From assembly GCA_902462525.1 (NCBI GenBank), contig CABQCA010000045.1, forward strand, positions 1 through 14,642: DNA of 14,642 nucleotides. Direction: 5' to 3'. The stretch comes from an uncultured Porphyromonadaceae bacterium (GTDB taxonomy: Bacteria; Bacteroidota; Bacteroidia; Bacteroidales; Muribaculaceae). The notes under the pieces were generated by a model. The model saw only the letters and a program-made list of their open reading frames with translations, was not told the DNA's origin and searched no databases. Made by a program: the position numbers and the translations under genes. Shown one piece after another: positions 1 through 7,135 of the stretch. The number at the start of each line of letters is the position of its first letter. Position 1 is the stretch's first letter.

Positions 1-353
1 ATAGCGATGAACGACGATGTGTTGATGCCCAGAATACCCACCACCGTCACTATCAGAATGAAATAAAGGAGCATTCTGATGAGGCTCAGCATGAATGAGG
101 CCAGAGAATCGTCGACGTTGCGGCGAATGAATATGCCGTTTACCACCTTGTAGAGTTTCTTGATGATGAGCTGACCGACATAGAAAACCACAATGGCTAT
201 GGCGAGGTTGATGGCGAAAGTCACCATCGACGAAACGAGTCGGTTCATCAGTTCGTCGAAAGGCAGCGAACGCAGCAGCTCGAGTTCCTGCTCACGCGAA
301 GGAACAGAATCGGTAAGTGCCGGAGTTGTGTCGGGAATCTGAAGAGGTATCAT
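1..353 (-). CDS. MscS-family mechanosensitive ion channel, 5' part only (cut by the window edge)
   Basis: The minus-strand reading frame opens with an ATG at 353-351 and stays open to the window edge, giving 117 residues. The N-terminus is polar (about 35 residues). A hydrophobic helix follows at residues 43-64, then a basic stretch (IIKKLYKV), then a second membrane segment at about 88-110 ending in GINTSSFIA, the conserved sequence just before the pore helix of MscS proteins. The family forms heptameric inner-membrane channels that release solutes on hypo-osmotic shock. The short N-terminus points to a small, MscS-sized channel rather than a large MscK/MscM type. The start codon overlaps the stop of the upstream C11 peptidase gene (ATGA at 353-350), so translation is probably coupled. 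The family call is confident; the pore helix and cytosolic vestibule lie outside the window. Confidence 0.85.
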   Translation of the reverse strand, partial: MIPLQIPDTTPALTDSVPSREQELELLRSLPFDELMNRLVSSMVTFAINLAIAIVVFYVGQLIIKKLYKVVNGIFIRRNVDDSLASFMLSLIRMLLYFILIVTVVGILGINTSSFIA

Positions 354-1531
354 TTGTCGAAACGTATAGAAGATGCTATGTCGGCATACCATGCGAGATC
401 GCGATAGCCGTCGTCGTCGGCCGAGTTTTCATCGGCAAGGATATAAGTTGAAACACCGTTGGTACGTTCAAGGTTCACATAGTTCCATAATTTCGGAGTG
501 GCTGCCGAGTAAAGCACTACGGCATCGAAAGCGCTGTCGAAAGCCGATTTGAGGTCGGCTCGGCCGGCATTGTCGCACAAAGCGTGGATATAGTCGCGGA
601 GGTCGAAGTAGCGGCACGACGCCTGCGACGTGTAGCTGAAAAGCTGTGGCGTGTATCCGCTGGGGATACCTCCTCCGCAGGCTTCGTACACAGCCTTCAC
701 TGCCTCGGCAAGGCGGCCGATTCCGGCTGTCGAAACCACGCTCATGGTGCAGGTGCGGGCTTGTCCGTACATGGCGTCGAAATGGCTGAAAGTGCTTGCT
801 GCAGCGCCCTCGATGTCAGCTTCCGGACAGCTGAAAAAGTAGCGCACATTGCTGTCATATGGCATGCCTTCCGAGGGTAGTTCGGTGACACTGCCTGCAA
901 TCAGAGGCACTGCATCGCGAAGTTCATAGAGGGTTTCGACACTCATCATGTAGCAGCAGTCGAAATAAAGGAAACTGAAACCGACCGGAGCCGAAGCTAT
1001 TGTCCGTGCCAGAGTCGAAGTGTTCATGCGGTAGTGGTTCCGACCAACAGTCTCGTCGCCGAAAGAACGGCGGCGGTCGGCGACATCGGCTATGCCGTCG
1101 CGAATCCAGCCGGTGCCATGGCTCCACAGCACCAGACCGTAGTCATCGGCCGGAGCGAGATGCTCCACATCGGCGAAAACGCGGCTCATACGCGAGGCAT
1201 CGACCGACATCTCGGTACGGTCATAGACTTTGAGCGTATCGAATCCTCCGGCAGTAACCTCCACAAGGACAGCAGCTTTATTATAGCCGCCATTATACAC
1301 CACAAGGCGTCCGTCGCCGGTATCGCCGGCTTTGGCCGCCTCGCGCATCTCGGCCATATCCATAGCATCGTAGCCGCTGCTGCCCAAATTGTTGTTGGCG
1401 GCCATATAGACCAGTACCGTACGGAACGCGGCTTCCGGCTGAGGCTCCGGCTCATCGCCGTTGTCACCGCAGGAAGTAAACGAAAGCGCTGTTATGCAGA
1501 ATACTAAATGTAATAATCGGTTCATTTTCAT
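350..1531 (-). CDS. Clostripain-family (peptidase C11) secreted lipoprotein
   Basis: The product is 393 residues from the ATG at 1531. It starts with a lipoprotein signal peptide: a short basic N-terminus, a hydrophobic core, and a lipobox FTSC with Cys21. The next stretch is acidic and proline-rich (about residues 25-33), a spacer that suits surface display. The peptidase fold begins with VLVYMAANNNL, which is typical of family C11. The likely catalytic dyad is His138 in WSHGTGW and Cys193 in FDCCYMMSVE. C11 enzymes usually cut after Arg or Lys and can self-activate. The frame extends three codons further to a TTG at 1540. The ATG at 1531 is preferred because a -7 promoter box ends only five bases before it; another ATG at 1525 is also possible. 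The gene overlaps the downstream channel gene by four bases. Family assignment is firm; the substrate is unknown. Confidence 0.88.
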   Translation of the reverse strand: MKMNRLLHLVFCITALSFTSCGDNGDEPEPQPEAAFRTVLVYMAANNNLGSSGYDAMDMAEMREAAKAGDTGDGRLVVYNGGYNKAAVLVEVTAGGFDTLKVYDRTEMSVDASRMSRVFADVEHLAPADDYGLVLWSHGTGWIRDGIADVADRRRSFGDETVGRNHYRMNTSTLARTIASAPVGFSFLYFDCCYMMSVETLYELRDAVPLIAGSVTELPSEGMPYDSNVRYFFSCPEADIEGAAASTFSHFDAMYGQARTCTMSVVSTAGIGRLAEAVKAVYEACGGGIPSGYTPQLFSYTSQASCRYFDLRDYIHALCDNAGRADLKSAFDSAFDAVVLYSAATPKLWNYVNLERTNGVSTYILADENSADDDGYRDLAWYADIASSIRFDK

Positions 1532-1536
1532 AATCT

Positions 1537-1545
1537 GCAAATTTA
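1537..1545 (-). promoter_or_regulatory. Bacteroidales -7 promoter box for the C11 peptidase gene
   Basis: The minus strand reads TAAATTTGC, an exact match to the Bacteroides consensus TAnnTTTGC. No TTTG is visible at the -33 distance, so this is a half-supported promoter. It ends five bases before the ATG at 1531, which implies a leader of only a few bases. Confidence 0.5.
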
Positions 1546-1640
1546 CGCATTTTCAGTTGTTCAGCGGCCCTTATTTTACCTAAAAAACATTAAGGAGACA
1601 ACTTTCACAAGCCATCTTTCACCCCTCACCATATTAATCT

Positions 1641-2162
1641 CTATTGGAAAAGGATCTGATAAAGCTGAGCGTCGGCGTAAGTGCGGCCTCGGCGTACCCA
1701 TGAGCGCAGACGCCCACAGGACCGGAATCCGCAGGATTCGAATAGCGCCCGTGAGGCGATGTTATCCTCGGCCACCGATGCCGCCAGCGAATGTATGCCG
1801 AGTGTTGTCGAGGCATAAGAGCACAGCAGTGTCAGCGCCGCCGTGCCGTAACCCTGACGGCGGCATTCTTCCGCGACGGCAATGCCGACAAGAGCGTGGC
1901 GGTCGCGGGCGCTGAACGACGTGAGGTCGACGGCACCCACGGCAGCACCGCTTGCATTATCGACAACAACAAGACGCAGTTCGCCTGCCGAAAAAATGTC
2001 AGCATTGTAGCTGTTGATGTAGTTCCACATCTGCTGGCGGCTTACAGGTGCCGTCGAAAGACCGGCAACGGCAGCAGCCGAATCATTTTCGAGAAGAAAA
2101 AGGAAGTCGAGGTCAGAGGGTTCGGGCGCACGGAGCGTCACTTTGTCGTTGGAGAGAGTCAT
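1641..2162 (-). CDS. GNAT-family N-acetyltransferase (RimJ/RimL/SpeG-like)
   Basis: The 173-residue protein begins MTLSNDKVTLRAPEPSDLDF, the usual strand-helix opening of RimJ/RimL-type acetyltransferases. The acetyl-CoA pyrophosphate loop is visible at about residues 98-109 (EECRRQGYGTAA, matching R/QxxGxG/A). A later AEDNIASRALFESCGF block (131-146) is the conserved Asn/FExxGF region of this group. Length is normal. The family moves acetyl from acetyl-CoA to a protein N-terminus, polyamine or other amine; the acceptor here cannot be read from sequence. The frame stays open upstream through recR to about 2591, but the true start is the ATG at 2162, which overlaps the recR stop as ATGA (2162-2159). 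Co-transcription and translational coupling with recR are therefore likely. Residue 1 onward matches the family; the upstream extension does not. Confidence 0.85.
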   Translation of the reverse strand: MTLSNDKVTLRAPEPSDLDFLFLLENDSAAAVAGLSTAPVSRQQMWNYINSYNADIFSAGELRLVVVDNASGAAVGAVDLTSFSARDRHALVGIAVAEECRRQGYGTAALTLLCSYASTTLGIHSLAASVAEDNIASRALFESCGFRSCGRLRSWVRRGRTYADAQLYQILFQ

Positions 2163-2776
2163 ACCGAGAATGGTGTTCTGTCGACGATCGACCGTGCGAG
2201 TGTCGCTTCGTCGGTGTATTCTATTTCGTTTCCTACCGCCACACCGCGCGCAAGCTGCGTGACACGCACATTGGCGCCGCTGCGCTGGATAAGGCGATAG
2301 ATATAAAAGTCGGTGGTATCGGCCTCGACAGTGGCACCGGTGGCAAGAATCACCTCCTCTACCGATCCGTCGCCGAGGCGGTCGATGAGCGAACCGATTT
2401 CGAGGGCGTCGGGCCCTATGCCGTCGATAGGCGAAATTAGGCCGCCGAGCACATGGTAGACGCCGTCGTAGCGCCCCGTTGCCTCGATGCTCATGACATC
2501 GCGCACGCTCTCGACGACACACACCAGCGACCGGCGCCGCTTCGGTGATGCGCAGATTGGGCACACAGGGTCCTCGCTGATGTTGTGGCACACCGAACAG
2601 TACCTGATACCTTTGCGGAGATTAATGATAGCCTCGCCTATGCCCACAGCCTCGTTCTCCTCGCGGCGAAGCAGATGCAGGGCGAAGCGGAGAGCCGTCT
2701 TGCGTCCCACGCCGGGCAGCCGCGAAAGCGACGTGACAGCATTCTCGAGCAGTACCGATGAAAATTCCTGTTCCAT
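2159..2776 (-). CDS. recR: Recombination mediator protein RecR
   Basis: RecR, with RecO and RecF, loads RecA onto gapped single-stranded DNA. This copy has 205 residues, close to the family length of about 200. Visible parts in order are the helix-hairpin-helix with LSRLPGVGRKTALR (17-30), a zinc finger with Cys60, Cys63, Cys72 and Cys75 (CSVC ... CPIC), and a Toprim domain from about residue 83 (LVCVVESVRDVMSIEATG) through HVLGGLISPIDGIGP. The start is fixed by the family N-terminus (SSVLLENAVTSLSRLPG), so the ATG at 2776 is almost certainly right. A -7 promoter box ends only three bases before that ATG, so the mRNA may be leaderless. The GNAT gene follows with a four-base overlap. The gene is divergent from the adhesin pair at 2902. 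Assignment is very secure. Confidence 0.97.
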   Translation of the reverse strand: MEQEFSSVLLENAVTSLSRLPGVGRKTALRFALHLLRREENEAVGIGEAIINLRKGIRYCSVCHNISEDPVCPICASPKRRRSLVCVVESVRDVMSIEATGRYDGVYHVLGGLISPIDGIGPDALEIGSLIDRLGDGSVEEVILATGATVEADTTDFYIYRLIQRSGANVRVTQLARGVAVGNEIEYTDEATLARSIVDRTPFSV

Positions 2777-2779
2777 ACA

Positions 2780-2811
2780 GCAAAATTAGTGAAAAACCAC
2801 GACACACCGAA
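2780..2811 (-). promoter_or_regulatory. Promoter of recR (-33 TTCG, 19-bp spacer, -7 TAATTTTGC)
   Basis: On the minus strand TAATTTTGC at 2788-2780 matches TAnnTTTGC exactly. Nineteen bases upstream is TTCG (2811-2808), one base off the -33 TTTG. Only three bases separate the -7 box from the recR ATG, so transcription should start at or next to the start codon. Confidence 0.6.
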
Positions 2812-2901
2812 GTACCGCTGCACTAATTTTACAGGCCGAGCGCGCTTTCGGGCAGAAACCAAAGGGGGGAATGGCGTGTTATAATTCATCATAGCACCGG
2901 A

Positions 2902-3921
2902 ATGATTATTGAGAATGTCATGAGACACTGCCTACGGCGTATGTTGCCGACCCTGCTTATACTTGCATCAGGGTCCGGTGCGACTTCGTGTATCTACGAA
3001 GGTGAGAAACCATGTCCCGACAGACTTTCTTTTACAATTCAATCCGACTGGTCGGCCGCACCCGAGGCTTCGCCGGGCGGAATGGCCTATATCTTCTTCC
3101 CTGCGGACGGCAGCGAACTGTGGCGATTTGATTTTCCCGGCCGCGAGGACGGCAAAGTCGACATGCTCGTCGGAGACTACAGATTTCTGAGTTACAACGA
3201 CGACACCTATAAAGTGCTGTTCAGAGGCGAAGACAGCTATGATTCCTACGAGGCATATACGCCCGAAACTGATCTGCTCGAGGGGATACCGGTGCCACAG
3301 CGCGGAACGCTGCAGCCGCAGACAGGCGACAACATAGTGGTGGAAAGCCCCGACATGATGTGGGGCTGTGCCTACTGCGGTTTCAGGCTTCAGAACGAAG
3401 GAGTCAGCTACTGTCTGTCGGCTGCCGAGAGCAGTATGCCGTATGTATTTTCGCCGGAATTCGTGCTCACCGCCGTTCAAAGACCCATCACGGCCCGATA
3501 TACCTACAGAATCGAAAATGTGGAAAACCTGTCGGGGGTAAAATCGATGAGCGCGGCTCTGAGCGGAATGGTAGGATCCGTATTTCTTGCTTCGGGTCGG
3601 ACCGGGACTTATCCTTCCACTCTTTCAGTCATGGCATCGGCAGTCGACCCCTCGACCATACACGGTCAGTTCTATACTTTCGGCATTCCTTCACATCCGG
3701 AGGCCGAAAATATCCTCAGTCTGTTTACGGTTCTTAAAGACGGACGCAAGTTCTGCTACAATTTCAATGTCTCCGAACAGGTGCGCTCCGCGCCCGATCC
3801 CATGAACGTAGAAATAATACTGCGGGGGCTCACTCTTGAGATTCCCGAGAAAGGCGAGAGCACCGGCTTCGATGTGAATGTCGACGGCTGGGAGACAGTG
3901 GTCGTAAACATAAACGGATAA
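2902..3921 (+). CDS. DUF5119-type lipoprotein next to fimbrillin
   Basis: The 339-residue protein has a lipoprotein signal: a basic start (RHCLRRM), the hydrophobic stretch LPTLLILAS, and a lipobox ending ATSC at Cys30. The mature part opens IYEGEKPCPDRLSF, followed by IQSDW and MAYIFFP (about 42-67). This pattern is what I associate with DUF5119 proteins of Bacteroidales, which commonly sit next to fimbrillin genes. The remainder is rich in beta-strand sequence, consistent with immunoglobulin-like sandwich domains. By position it may be the anchor or an assembly partner of a type V (Mfa/Fim) pilus, analogous to Mfa2/FimB; that role is inference. The start at 2902 gives a six-residue extension before a second ATG at 2920, which would also leave a good signal peptide. 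Thirty-five bases separate it from the fimbrillin gene, so the two are probably one operon. No convincing -33/-7 pair was found upstream. Confidence 0.8.
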   Translation: MIIENVMRHCLRRMLPTLLILASGSGATSCIYEGEKPCPDRLSFTIQSDWSAAPEASPGGMAYIFFPADGSELWRFDFPGREDGKVDMLVGDYRFLSYNDDTYKVLFRGEDSYDSYEAYTPETDLLEGIPVPQRGTLQPQTGDNIVVESPDMMWGCAYCGFRLQNEGVSYCLSAAESSMPYVFSPEFVLTAVQRPITARYTYRIENVENLSGVKSMSAALSGMVGSVFLASGRTGTYPSTLSVMASAVDPSTIHGQFYTFGIPSHPEAENILSLFTVLKDGRKFCYNFNVSEQVRSAPDPMNVEIILRGLTLEIPEKGESTGFDVNVDGWETVVVNING

Positions 3922-3956
3922 AATATGTTTCAATAATAAAAAGAACATTCCTAAGC

Positions 3957-4991
3957 ATGAAAACAGAACTCTTACTTTTCGGATTGTTAAGCGGCTGTAT
4001 AGTATTGACAGGATGCACAGAAAACTCCGAGCCTGACACTCCTTATGACAGAAATATCATTTCCTTAAGCGCGGTAGTGCCCAACGGCTCGCGCAGTGCC
4101 GCCACCAGCACTGCCACAATCAAAGAATTTGTAGTATATGCCTTTACCGAAGGCTCGACACTTATGGACGGCGTGAAAGTAACACGCGAGGGAGGCTCCT
4201 GGACATATTCTCCAGAAGCTTACTGGCCTGTGAATCCGGTAAACTTCTATGCATACAGTCCGGACATCAGCACCACCACCGCCATCACGGGCGAAGGCGG
4301 CGGCAACATACCGGGATATATCAACGACGGAAAAACCGACCTGCTCTACTCAGTACGCAAAGACGTGATTCAGCAGGCTGCGCCCGTATCGCTCAATTTT
4401 CGCCATGCACTCTCGAAAGTAAGCGTATTGCTCAGTTCCAAAAATTCGCGTATCAAAGTGACAGTAAGCTATATCGGACTGAAAAACATATACCATCAGG
4501 GAAGTTTCACATTCCCTCAGGCTTCCACGCTGGCATCGACCCCTGATGTTGTCGGTTCGTGGACAAATCTGAAAACGCTCTCCGATTTCATGACGTTTGC
4601 TATAATCGACCATTCCGACAAAGTCGACCTGACGCCACAGGCGACGGACTATACCCTCTCGAATCTCGACTGCAGCTATATCATTCCGCAGCCACTGACC
4701 GACGTACAGCTTTCATCTGCCGGATATAGCGGCAATTATATAGAAATAGACTGTGTGATTTCCGACACGGCGACAGGTGCAGTGCTTTGGCCTAACTCGC
4801 ATACACCGGACTATATGCTCGTTCCTCACACCGATACAGGCCGCATAGTCTATCCGTGTACTTCCGACGTTGTGAAGGCTTTCCTTCCGGGCCATGCCTA
4901 TATCTACAATATAGAAATCAACAATCCTGACGTTCTCGACAAGATAGAATTCGACGTCACTGTCGACGAATACTCCGTCGACCAGATGTGA
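3957..4991 (+). CDS. Fimbrillin-family (Mfa-like) lipoprotein
   Basis: The 344-residue protein starts with a lipoprotein signal and lipobox VLTGC (Cys20). Family hallmarks follow in order: a Ser/Ala/Thr-rich strand after Arg46 (SRSAATSTAT), the WTYSPEAYWP ... VNFYAYSP block (82-102), LNFRHALSKVSVLL (147-159), and a C-terminal LPGHAYIYNIEINN block (310-323), then KIEFDVTVDEY. These define the Mfa-like_1/fimbrillin group. Such proteins are lipidated, exported to the outer surface and, in type V pili, cut after an Arg or Lys in the first domain so that strand exchange can polymerise them. Arg46 is a plausible cut site but this is inferred. It may be the structural shaft or a tip subunit; only two genes are present, so no full fim operon is visible. 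The gene ends 18 bases before a strong palindromic terminator. Confidence 0.88.
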   Translation: MKTELLLFGLLSGCIVLTGCTENSEPDTPYDRNIISLSAVVPNGSRSAATSTATIKEFVVYAFTEGSTLMDGVKVTREGGSWTYSPEAYWPVNPVNFYAYSPDISTTTAITGEGGGNIPGYINDGKTDLLYSVRKDVIQQAAPVSLNFRHALSKVSVLLSSKNSRIKVTVSYIGLKNIYHQGSFTFPQASTLASTPDVVGSWTNLKTLSDFMTFAIIDHSDKVDLTPQATDYTLSNLDCSYIIPQPLTDVQLSSAGYSGNYIEIDCVISDTATGAVLWPNSHTPDYMLVPHTDTGRIVYPCTSDVVKAFLPGHAYIYNIEINNPDVLDKIEFDVTVDEYSVDQM

Positions 4992-5009
4992 ACCGGCAAC
5001 ATACCGACG

Positions 5010-5044
5010 AACAAGGTGCGGCTCAGACTGAGCCGCACCTTGTT
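5010..5044. terminator. Bidirectional terminator: perfect 17-bp inverted repeat around one base
   Basis: AACAAGGTGCGGCTCAG at 5010-5026 is followed by a single A and by its exact reverse complement at 5028-5044. As RNA this folds to a stem of about 15 pairs with a five-base loop on either strand. It lies between the convergent fimbrillin (stop 4991) and PHP phosphatase (stop 5068) genes, so it can end both transcripts. A clean U-tract is lacking on either side. Confidence 0.85.
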
Positions 5045-5067
5045 CATATATTATCAGCCAGAAGGAA

Positions 5068-5817
5068 TCAGAGGAATGCGCTGTCGTTTTTGACAAGGGG
5101 AGCGAGGGCTTCCATGTCGTGACGGGCGTCGGCAGTACGGAGATAGGCATCGATAGCATCGGCGTGGCGGTGGTTATGCAGGTCGGTGCCGATGAAGCTT
5201 ACGAGCCCTTCCTTAAGAATGTGCCGTGCGATAGTCTGTTCGGGATTCCCGTAATAGCCGGCAAGGCTCAGCACATTTATTTGCAGAGCAAGACCGGCTT
5301 CATGCAGCTGTCGGTAACGGGCGGTGTTATTGTGGTAGTAGAAATAGCGCTCGGGATGTGCCAGAATAGGGGTAAGGCCACGCATCTGGAGGTCGAATAC
5401 AAGCTGGTCGAGATTCCAGGGTTCCTGCAGAAAAGAGTTTTCAATGAGTATATGCTTGTTGGGCAGGAGCATAAGTTCGTTCTTTTCGAGACGTTCCTGA
5501 AAAAGACCATCGATGCGGTACTCGGCTGAATGCGACACCGGAATATCGTTGCCTCTGGAGGCAAGTTCGGCGCGGAGATTTTCGATAGCCGGTGTAATGG
5601 TGCCGAGGTTGTTCTCGAAAGTTTCCTGTGTTACGTGCGGCGAAGCAATGATACGCGATATACCCCACTGCTGCATTCGCTCGATAAGATCGGCACTTGT
5701 TTTGGGGTCGCGGGCTCCGTCGTCGACTCCCGGCACTATATGGCAGTGGATGTCGGTGCCGAAACAGAACTTTACCGGCTCTTTGGGCCGTGATCTGAAA
5801 AGAGAGAAAAGTGCCAT
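5068..5817 (-). CDS. PHP-fold tyrosine-protein phosphatase, CpsB/CapC/YwqE type
   Basis: The 249-residue protein carries the metal-binding motifs of the PHP phosphatase family: DIHCHIVPGVDDGA (22-35, with His24, His26, Asp33), SPH (59-61), SAEYRID (97-103), ILAHPERY (151-158) and GTDLHNHRH (210-218). CpsB and YwqE are manganese-dependent phosphatases that dephosphorylate bacterial tyrosine kinases and so control capsule export. Length matches the family (about 245-255). A cytoplasmic location is expected, as no signal peptide is visible. The start codon lies one base after the ddl stop (5819), so it belongs to the ddl transcript. That context is odd, because the usual neighbours are a Wzc-type kinase and polysaccharide genes, and none is in the window. 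A different phosphorylated substrate is possible. The terminator at 5010-5044 closes the run. Confidence 0.87.
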   Translation of the reverse strand: MALFSLFRSRPKEPVKFCFGTDIHCHIVPGVDDGARDPKTSADLIERMQQWGISRIIASPHVTQETFENNLGTITPAIENLRAELASRGNDIPVSHSAEYRIDGLFQERLEKNELMLLPNKHILIENSFLQEPWNLDQLVFDLQMRGLTPILAHPERYFYYHNNTARYRQLHEAGLALQINVLSLAGYYGNPEQTIARHILKEGLVSFIGTDLHNHRHADAIDAYLRTADARHDMEALAPLVKNDSAFL

Positions 5818-5818
5818 A

Positions 5819-7015
5819 TCACTTGGTTCCTTTAGCTCCCTTTACGCCGCCTTTTACTCCGCCGCCGAGGGCGAATATGTTCTGACCGTAGCTTACGGTT
5901 TTCTTGGCCATATCGCGCTGGCGTTTGAACGCCAAACGGATAAGACGCTCCATTAATTCATCGAACCGGATTCCAGCAGCTTCCCAGAGATAGAACGACA
6001 GCGAACCGGGAATGGTGTTGATTTCGTTGACGTAGATGTCGCGGGTCTTACCGTCGACCATAACATCGACACGGCTTACGCCATGGCAGCCGAGCACACG
6101 GAATGTCTCACCGGCGAGGAACTGTATTCGCTTGGTCTCGGCTTCGGGAAGGTCTGCGGGAATACGTTTTTTTGCCGCATGCATGCCGCGGTTATCTTTG
6201 GTACCTCCCATATATTTATCTGTATAGGAGAGGATCTCGCCGCTCTTGATAGGCTCTTCGAGCACTGAAGTGATGTATTCGTCGGCATCGCCGAGAACAG
6301 CGCAGTTGATTTCCTGAAGATCCTGTACCATCTTTTCGACGATGAGGCGGTTGGAATACTGCTCTGCATCGGCCACGCGCCCGAGAAGCTGCTCGCGGTT
6401 GTCGGCACGGCCGATACCGACACTGCTGCCGAGGTTTGCGGGCTTGACGATGACAGGATAACCCAGGCGGCTCTCGATGTCGGCGATGAACTTGTCGCGG
6501 GCGGCAAACCACTGTTTGTCGGTGAACCACACGTAATCGACCACCGGAATACCATCGGCGGCAAGAATCATTTTCATAGTTATCTTGTCCATACCATTGG
6601 CCGAAGCGAGTGTATTGCAGCCGGCGTAAGGCAGACCGATTGTTTCGAGGACGCCTTCGAAAGTACCGTCTTCGCCGTTGGAGCCGTGAAGCACGGGAAT
6701 AGCCACGTCGAGCTCTGCAACCGGAGCTTTCGGTGAGAAAATACCTCCGGTATTGGCCCGGTAGAGTTTAAAATCGCCATATATGGGGCGCATATACACC
6801 TCGGTGCTCTGCCTCAGCAGTTCGGGAATGTTGCGGTAATTCCTGACATCGGTGAGAAGCGGCCCTGTGTACCAGCGACCTTCTTTAGATATATAGACCG
6901 GTATGACCTCGTATTTGTCTGCGTCGATAGCGGCCATTGCCTGGTTGGCCGAGATGACCGAAATTTCGTGCTCGGTGGAGCGACCTCCGAAAAACACTGC
7001 TACTTTTGTCTTCAT
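5819..7015 (-). CDS. ddl: D-alanine--D-alanine ligase
   Basis: This ATP-grasp enzyme joins two D-alanines for the peptidoglycan stem peptide. The 398-residue protein shows GGRSTEHEIS (10-19), HGSNGEDG (110-117), KPANLGSSVG (191-200, ATP binding) and NEINTIPGS (330-338). The omega-loop reads SYTDKY (263-268), with Tyr264 aligning to the Tyr of DdlB that selects D-Ala. VanA/VanB-type D-lactate ligases have His or Phe-type changes there, so D-Ala-D-Ala is the expected product. The protein is longer than DdlB (about 306) because of insertions and an unusual Gly/Lys-rich tail (GGGVKGGVKGAKGTK). A 120-bp gap separates it from the Mur ligase gene upstream, with no clear promoter box in it, while the phosphatase starts one base after its stop. 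Whether this is the only ddl of the genome cannot be told from the window. Confidence 0.92.
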   Translation of the reverse strand: MKTKVAVFFGGRSTEHEISVISANQAMAAIDADKYEVIPVYISKEGRWYTGPLLTDVRNYRNIPELLRQSTEVYMRPIYGDFKLYRANTGGIFSPKAPVAELDVAIPVLHGSNGEDGTFEGVLETIGLPYAGCNTLASANGMDKITMKMILAADGIPVVDYVWFTDKQWFAARDKFIADIESRLGYPVIVKPANLGSSVGIGRADNREQLLGRVADAEQYSNRLIVEKMVQDLQEINCAVLGDADEYITSVLEEPIKSGEILSYTDKYMGGTKDNRGMHAAKKRIPADLPEAETKRIQFLAGETFRVLGCHGVSRVDVMVDGKTRDIYVNEINTIPGSLSFYLWEAAGIRFDELMERLIRLAFKRQRDMAKKTVSYGQNIFALGGGVKGGVKGAKGTK

Positions 7016-7135
7016 TTTCTATCTGTTTTCAGGCTTACAGACTGTCGGGATAACAAGCTGACGGAATCTGATAAAACTTTCAATTTTTAATTCTCAATTA
7101 CACAACAGCCTGTCTGCCTATATTTCACTTTGTTA

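Noticed and set aside
2163..2591. Upstream extension of the GNAT reading frame as a longer protein
   Set aside because: It lies wholly inside recR in another frame, shows arginine-rich low-quality sequence, and the GNAT fold begins at the ATG at 2162, which overlaps the recR stop in ATGA fashion.
7016..7135. Separate promoter for ddl in the 120-bp gap
   Set aside because: No TAnnTTTG box was found on the minus strand there; independent transcription cannot be excluded but is not supported by sequence.
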